11,033 nucleotides of DNA, taken from the NCBI GenBank assembly GCA_964534845.1, contig CAZHPV010000078.1, forward strand, positions 1 to 11,033, in the 5' to 3' direction. Every line of letters starts with the position of its first letter. Within the stretch, counting starts at the first letter, position 1. Below, one piece after another: positions 7,248-11,033 of the stretch. The translations under genes and the position numbers were made by a program. The notes beneath the pieces are model-generated. The model ran no database searches. It was not told the origin of the DNA and worked only from the letters and a program-made list of their open reading frames with translations. Origin of the DNA: CALCKU01 sp964534845 (GTDB lineage Bacteria; Pseudomonadota; Alphaproteobacteria; Caulobacterales; Maricaulaceae).

Positions 7248-7585
7248 GTTTTTCCCCTTATGTCAGAAATGATGTCATTCTGGCGGGTCTAAAGGGGGTT
7301 TAAGGCCTATCTGCGACGTGCTTGTGATAACTTTATGGCTAGATTGCGGATTTTGCGGCTAAATCTGGGCGAGTGGCTATGAGCTGCCTTAATTACGGCA
7401 CTATTTATTTTGTGCGCGGGTGCGCAAAAGGACATATGACAAAATTAACTATAGCTATTCTTGCTTTGATACAAAAACCTAAGTTTTTCACAAAAAATTA
7501 AGAATAAGACTTAGCAATATCCTATTTTTTTTCCTTTAAAAAATGCTCAACGAATTAGGTCAGGGATGCGCCGAGTGGGTGTAAA
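7248..7585. other. Divergent promoter region, gene-poor
   Basis: These 338 bases separate the leftward sortase-target unit from the rightward TadG-like gene and must hold both promoters, although no convincing -35/-10 pair or CtrA box is seen. Visible structure includes a small GC hairpin (TGCGC 7413-7417 with GCGCA 7422-7426), a weak AT hairpin (AAAAAC 7473-7478 with GTTTTT 7483-7488) and a T8 run near 7526-7533. A 21-codon open frame at 7436-7501 preceded by AAAAGGA is possible but unproven. Confidence 0.55.
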
Positions 7586-8893
7586 ATGATTATGACAAAA
7601 TGGAAAAAATTTACTCAGAGATTCATTTCTGACAATAAAGGGTCTTTCGGATCGATCGCGGCGACGACAATGCTCGCTGCTATTTTGGCGGTGGGCGTGA
7701 CGGTTGATACCTCAAGAGCTTTCAAGGCGAAAAACCAAGTTCAAACTTTAACCGATAGTGTTGCTTTGGCGGCCTCCGTCTATATTCGCGATAATGCTGT
7801 GCCGCCGACCGAACGCGAACAGGGTTTCGTGCACGGCGAGAGATATGATGTTTCCGAAATTGCAGTCGGCAAACCGGTTCCCGGACTTTCAGGTGATTTT
7901 ACGGTTTCATATGATGATGTGGACCGGCAAGCTGTTGTGGAGTTTGATGGCAAAATCGAGACGGCATTTCTATCTGCTTTTAGAAAGAACTTCATTAAAC
8001 TGACTGAGTCCTCAACCGTTAAATATTTGGGGCTTGAGACACCGCCGCTTAGCGTGATGTTGGTTGTCGATAACTCCGGATCAATGTTTTACGACGATCA
8101 ACCTGTTACGTCCTCTACGGCATTTTCGCAGCAACAAAGAGCGCAATCTTCATTTCGTAATGATGTTGTGTCGATACGGAATCAAAATAATTTTAAACGT
8201 CGTATTGATGGGTTAAGAGAAACAGTCATCGATTTCAATAATGACCTGCAAGACTTGGTAAATGAGGCAGAAGAAGATGATTTGCCGCGGTTCTTACGGA
8301 CAGCTTTCATTCCTTATAGCAGTAGAGGTAATTCAAGAACCTCTAATTCTAGCAGTATCGTAAGAGCATTAGAACAAGACCCGCATTGGGGTAATTTCAC
8401 GACATCAAATATCAATAACATGGTGGCTACAGGTGGCACTAGCTCGACCGACCCTCTTTCAAAAGCGGAGTTTAATCTTACGCAGGAAGAAGATATTCAT
8501 GCGGAAGAGAACAACAATGAAAATGTAAGTAAATATGTGATATTCATGACGGATGGTGTTTCGAATGATATTTCACAAAGCTTGGCTGTATGTAATCGTT
8601 TAAATGACGCGGGTGTCCAAGTTTATACAATTGGATATGCCTTGGAACCCGGCACTTATTATGTTGGTTTTAATTATAACCAATGGGCACGTAGAAATGG
8701 TCGTTGGGTATTGGACACCCTCAATACAATTGAACAAAACCAGTCCCTATCAGACACTGCCTATGACTTCTTGCGGAGGTGCGCTAGCACTCCAGACCAC
8801 TTTATCGAAGCTGAAGATACGGCAGCGCTATCCGCAGCGTTCACAACGATTAGTGAAAAAATCAAAGCGGACGCTATTCGTATTATTGGCTAA
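7586..8893 (+). CDS. Second TadE/TadG-like protein with vWA domain
   Basis: The 435-residue protein has the same plan as the TadG-like protein at 254-1657. A basic N-terminus and glycine 19 precede a hydrophobic segment (about 20-40), then a TDSVALAA helix typical of TadE/TadG proteins. The vWA domain (about 154-429) has intact MIDAS: DNSGS (162-166), T285 in GGTSST and D323 in IFMTDG. Cysteines 336 and 399 match by position C404 and C433 of the first paralogue, but here they are separated by an insertion rich in Y, N and W (about 353-390). A segment at 298-315 is acidic and Asn-rich. Expected location is the inner membrane with the vWA domain outside. The start at 7586 or the in-frame ATG at 7592 both fit; the ribosome-binding site is weak (GTGGG, 7575-7579). 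It is divergent from the sortase target gene and convergent with rpoH. A pilus-assembly role is inferred from family only; no other tad genes are present. Confidence 0.85.
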   Translation: MIMTKWKKFTQRFISDNKGSFGSIAATTMLAAILAVGVTVDTSRAFKAKNQVQTLTDSVALAASVYIRDNAVPPTEREQGFVHGERYDVSEIAVGKPVPGLSGDFTVSYDDVDRQAVVEFDGKIETAFLSAFRKNFIKLTESSTVKYLGLETPPLSVMLVVDNSGSMFYDDQPVTSSTAFSQQQRAQSSFRNDVVSIRNQNNFKRRIDGLRETVIDFNNDLQDLVNEAEEDDLPRFLRTAFIPYSSRGNSRTSNSSSIVRALEQDPHWGNFTTSNINNMVATGGTSSTDPLSKAEFNLTQEEDIHAEENNNENVSKYVIFMTDGVSNDISQSLAVCNRLNDAGVQVYTIGYALEPGTYYVGFNYNQWARRNGRWVLDTLNTIEQNQSLSDTAYDFLRRCASTPDHFIEAEDTAALSAAFTTISEKIKADAIRIIG

Positions 8894-8931
8894 GTTTACG
8901 TAAGCTTGGTATAAGCCTTCTAGGCGCGTTT

Positions 8932-8966
8932 AACCGGACTTTGATTTTTCAAGGTCCGGTTTTTTT
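8932..8966. terminator. Bidirectional terminator, TadG-like gene and rpoH
   Basis: A 13-bp stem with one G-T pair (8932-8944 with 8949-8961, arms built on AACCGGAC and GTCCGGTT) closes a TTTT loop and is followed by a T-run to 8966 on the plus strand. It lies 38 bases after the TadG-like stop and abuts the rpoH stop codon at 8965-8967. On the minus strand the stem is preceded by A7 and followed by TTAAACG, so it may serve both convergent genes, with the plus direction stronger. Confidence 0.88.
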
Positions 8967-9927
8967 ATGCTTCGATATAACCCGTATTCCGGCTGGCTTT
9001 TATCATGGCGTCTTGTAGTTTTTCAAAAGCGCGTCCTTCGATCTGGCGAATACGCTCCCGGCTAACCTTGTAAATGCTTGCGAGGTCTTCGAGTGTCATC
9101 GGTGTATCAGATAGACGCCGTTTGGTAATAATATCTTGTTCGCGTTCATTGAGGTTTTGCATGGCCTCATGCAGTAATTCCATACGGGCGTCATGCTCTT
9201 GGCTGTCACCGAGCGTTGTTTCCTGAGATTCGGTTTCGTCTTCCAACCAGTCCTGCCATTCCGCTGAACCGTCATCGCCGCCAATGACCACATTTAACGA
9301 TGCGTCGCCGCCGTGTAACATACGCCGGTTCATTGAGGTAACTTCTTCTTCTTTTACGCCCAGAGAGGTCGCGATTTTCTTGACCTTTTCCGGCGTGAGG
9401 TCACCGTCATCAATTGCCTTCATTTCGCCTTTGAGGCGGCGTAAATTGAAAAATAGTTTTTTTTGAGCTGCCGTCGTGCCCATTTTAACAAGTGACCATG
9501 AGCGCAGGACATATTCCTGTATAGCGGCTCTAATCCACCACATAGCATAGGTGGAAAGGCGAAAGCCTTTATCCGGATCAAACTTTTTCACGGCCTGCAT
9601 AAGGCCAACATTGCCTTCTGAGATAACTTCACCAATCGGCAGGCCGTAACCGCGATAGCCCATAGCAATTTTAGCTACGAGGCGCAGATGGGAGGTGACC
9701 ATGCGCTCGGCCGCTTTGGTGTCACCGTCTTCGACCCAGCGTTTGGCGAGGCGAAACTCCTCATCCTTTTCCAGCATAGGAAATTTACGGATTTCAGAAA
9801 GATAGCGGTTTAAGCCCTGTTCAGGCGACAGGCTGACAGACAGGCTCATATTGCCGCTGTAAGTGGCATCCTTTTTTTTCAAGGACGCCGTTTTTTTGGT
9901 CGGTAATTTGGTTGATGTCTTCGACAT
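8965..9927 (-). CDS. rpoH: RNA polymerase sigma-32 factor (heat shock) RpoH
   Basis: The 320-residue protein is a group 3 sigma-70-family factor of the RpoH type, which directs RNA polymerase to heat-shock and envelope/cytoplasmic stress promoters. Region 1.2/2.1 begins near 37 (LNRYLSEIRKFPML). Region 2 includes GYGLPIGEVISEGNVGLMQAVKKFDP (about 93-118) and the -10 contact segment GFRLSTYAMWWIRAAIQEYV (121-140). The RpoH-specific box QKKLFFNLRRLK (155-166) separates it from other sigma factors. The region 4 helix-turn-helix reads MTLEDLASIYKVSRERIRQIEGRAFEKL (about 277-304). An N-terminal tail of about 25 residues is rich in lysine and threonine. AGGAGG (9932-9937), four bases before the ATG, is a near-perfect ribosome-binding site. 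Alphaproteobacteria often carry more than one RpoH, so whether this is the main one cannot be told here. It diverges from the DoxX-like gene and shares a 116-base promoter region with it. Confidence 0.96.
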   Translation of the reverse strand: MSKTSTKLPTKKTASLKKKDATYSGNMSLSVSLSPEQGLNRYLSEIRKFPMLEKDEEFRLAKRWVEDGDTKAAERMVTSHLRLVAKIAMGYRGYGLPIGEVISEGNVGLMQAVKKFDPDKGFRLSTYAMWWIRAAIQEYVLRSWSLVKMGTTAAQKKLFFNLRRLKGEMKAIDDGDLTPEKVKKIATSLGVKEEEVTSMNRRMLHGGDASLNVVIGGDDGSAEWQDWLEDETESQETTLGDSQEHDARMELLHEAMQNLNEREQDIITKRRLSDTPMTLEDLASIYKVSRERIRQIEGRAFEKLQDAMIKASRNTGYIEA

Positions 9928-10043
9928 AAACCCTCCTGAGTGAATCCAGCTATAAATGTAGGGATTTAAGATAGAAATTAAAGAGGCAAAGGGTAAAAAT
10001 ATGTAAAATTTGTGTAAGCTTCTACTTTCAGCTATGAGGGTCC

Positions 10044-10433
10044 ATGACGTTATTTAAAACGATTATTTGTTTTCTATTAGCGGGCTTTTTTATATTTGCC
10101 GGCATAACCCACTTTACCCAAGACAGTGTTTATGCGGAGATTGTGCCGCCCTTATTGCCATTTCCTTACGCTATTGTCTGGATTACGGGCGTCATGGAGA
10201 TTATTATGGGTATAGGTTTGCTCATGCCGCGGTGGCGGCGCTTGGCCGGTATGTTACTTGCGCCGTTTTTACTCGCGGTCTTGCCAGCCAATATTTACAT
10301 GGCGATTGCCGATATACCCTTTAACGGAAAAGACCTTACAGCGGCCCAGCTTTGGATACGCGTGGCCTTGCAATTTCCGTTAATCGCCTTGATTTTATGG
10401 GCAAGCGGAGGGTTTCCCCGCAAGTCCTATTAA
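10044..10433 (+). CDS. DoxX-like small integral membrane protein
   Basis: The 129-residue protein is almost entirely hydrophobic, with four predicted membrane segments (about 4-21, 43-61, 67-88 and 104-121). It carries the DoxX-like pattern FAGITHF (18-24), a proline-rich loop PPLLPFP, GVMEIIMGIGLLMP (49-62) followed by RWRR, LPANIYMAI (80-88) and QFPLIALILWA. Length and topology fit the DoxX family, whose members have been linked variously to quinol oxidation and redox homeostasis; a precise function cannot be assigned. GAGGG (10036-10040) gives a short-spaced ribosome-binding site. It sits between rpoH, from which it diverges, and the RluD-type gene, with which it is convergent (33 bases between stops). 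Placement beside rpoH raises the possibility of stress-linked expression, but no promoter motif was found to support it. Confidence 0.75.
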   Translation: MTLFKTIICFLLAGFFIFAGITHFTQDSVYAEIVPPLLPFPYAIVWITGVMEIIMGIGLLMPRWRRLAGMLLAPFLLAVLPANIYMAIADIPFNGKDLTAAQLWIRVALQFPLIALILWASGGFPRKSY

Positions 10434-10443
10434 ACCGCTAATC

Positions 10444-10457
10444 TGGCGAAATCGCCA
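10444..10457. terminator. Weak hairpin between convergent genes
   Basis: TGGCGA (10444-10449) and TCGCCA (10452-10457) form a small stem just after the DoxX-like stop codon and before the RluD-type stop. Neither side has a real T-run. It is the only candidate for ending these two convergent transcripts in the 33-base gap, so it is listed at low confidence. Confidence 0.25.
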
Positions 10458-10466
10458 TATTGAGAA

Positions 10467-11033
10467 TCAGGCCTGATTTAGCGCCTCAAGCGTTTCAACA
10501 AGGCGCGCCATATCTGGCGGCAAGGGCATATCAAATGACATGAACTCTTTTGAGGTCGGATGGACGAAGCCCAACGTCTTGGCATGCAGCGCCTGTCGTT
10601 TAAAATTTGCAATCGCATCCCTGACAGCGATTTCCTCGTCGGATTTTGTTGTGTTAAAAGCGCGCTGCTTGCCGTAGAGTGGGTCTCCTAATAGAGGGCA
10701 GCCAATATGAGCGAGATGGACGCGTATCTGGTGGGTCCGGCCCGTTTCCAGTCGGCATTCAAGTTTAGAGACGCGTGGTCTGCCAATAGAGGCGTTTGGC
10801 ATTTGACCATACCCCTTGATGAATTTGTAATTGGTCACGGCGTGGCGACCTTGCTCTGAAGCCTCCATATCACCAAGCGTGCCGCGCACAACGGCCTGTT
10901 TTTTGCGGTCATGGGGAGAGCGTGCTAATCGGCTCTCTATGCGCCCGCTGGCTGGTTTTGGTGCCGAGCGGGCAAGACAAACATACACCCGTTCGACACT
11001 ATGCTTGGCAAATTGCCGTGATAAATATTGATG
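10467..11033 (-). CDS. rluD: RluD-type 23S rRNA pseudouridine synthase, 3' part
   Basis: The reading frame stays open to the window edge, so only the C-terminal 188 residues are visible; a GTG at 10988 is internal, because the residues before it (LSRQFAKHSVERVYVCL) continue the family pattern. The enzyme family converts uridine to pseudouridine in large-subunit rRNA; RluD acts on helix 69. Visible hallmarks are SPHDRKKQAV (about 39-48), LETGRTHQIRVHLAHIGCPLLGD (about 95-117) and GDPLYG. The catalytic aspartate motif (HRLD) lies outside the window. The RluA/RluC/RluD subtype is inferred mainly from the HDRKK stretch and from the neighbourhood: in many Alphaproteobacteria an RluD-type gene sits directly upstream of rpoH, as here, but with the DoxX-like gene inserted on the opposite strand. 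A 14-bp palindrome (10465-10478) overlaps the last codons. Confidence 0.85.
   Translation of the reverse strand, partial: HQYLSRQFAKHSVERVYVCLARSAPKPASGRIESRLARSPHDRKKQAVVRGTLGDMEASEQGRHAVTNYKFIKGYGQMPNASIGRPRVSKLECRLETGRTHQIRVHLAHIGCPLLGDPLYGKQRAFNTTKSDEEIAVRDAIANFKRQALHAKTLGFVHPTSKEFMSFDMPLPPDMARLVETLEALNQA

Noticed and set aside
9966..9981. TTAA-N8-TTAA upstream of rpoH as a second CtrA box
   Set aside because: The spacer is eight bases instead of seven, and the second half is not followed by C; in AT-rich DNA this is expected by chance.
10465..10478. 14-bp perfect palindrome AATCAGGCCTGATT as an operator or terminator
   Set aside because: It covers the last codons and stop of the RluD-type gene, has no loop or T-run, and is probably a coding coincidence.
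1..11033. tRNA, rRNA, CRISPR array, insertion sequence or prophage
   Set aside because: No cloverleaf, spaced repeat array, transposase or integrase frame, or target-site duplication was seen in reading both strands.

Overview
The window looks like chromosomal DNA of a low-GC marine alphaproteobacterium, probably from the Caulobacterales/Maricaulales/Hyphomonadaceae side of the class. Three things suggest this: a perfect CtrA-type box (TTAA-N7-TTAAC), a Gram-negative class GN sortase with its VIT/vWA substrate, and an RpoH sigma factor next to an RluD-type pseudouridine synthase, an arrangement common in Alphaproteobacteria. The placement is inference; no rRNA or other taxonomic marker is present.

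Layout: 1-253 is a leader with a terminator from an upstream gene, a CtrA box and an inverted repeat. 254-1657 (+) encodes a TadG-like inner-membrane vWA protein. A bidirectional terminator separates it from a convergent FKBP-type prolyl isomerase lipoprotein (1750-2352, -). 2353-2696 is a gene-free stretch with two strong hairpins. 2697-7247 (-) holds three genes read leftward: the VIT/vWA sortase target ending in LPSTA-membrane segment-KRRRK, the class GN sortase overlapping it by 8 bases, and 83 bases later a DUF3179 lipoprotein. 7248-7585 is a gene-poor divergent promoter region. 7586-8893 (+) encodes a second TadG-like vWA protein, which shares a bidirectional terminator with convergent rpoH (8965-9927, -). 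A small DoxX-like membrane protein (10044-10433, +) lies between rpoH and the 3' part of an RluD-type gene (10467 to the window edge, -).

The central theme is the cell envelope. Three separate proteins with intact metal-ion-dependent adhesion sites (MIDAS) lie within 8.7 kb, two TadG-like and one sortase-anchored, and they bracket the only enzyme in the window that could covalently anchor a protein. The FKBP and DUF3179 proteins are both predicted lipoproteins. The sequence directly supports a sortase/target pair with a translationally overlapping gene junction. A joint function for the flanking vWA, FKBP and DUF3179 genes is only suggested by their position. The rpoH, DoxX and RluD genes on the right look like ordinary core-genome neighbours.
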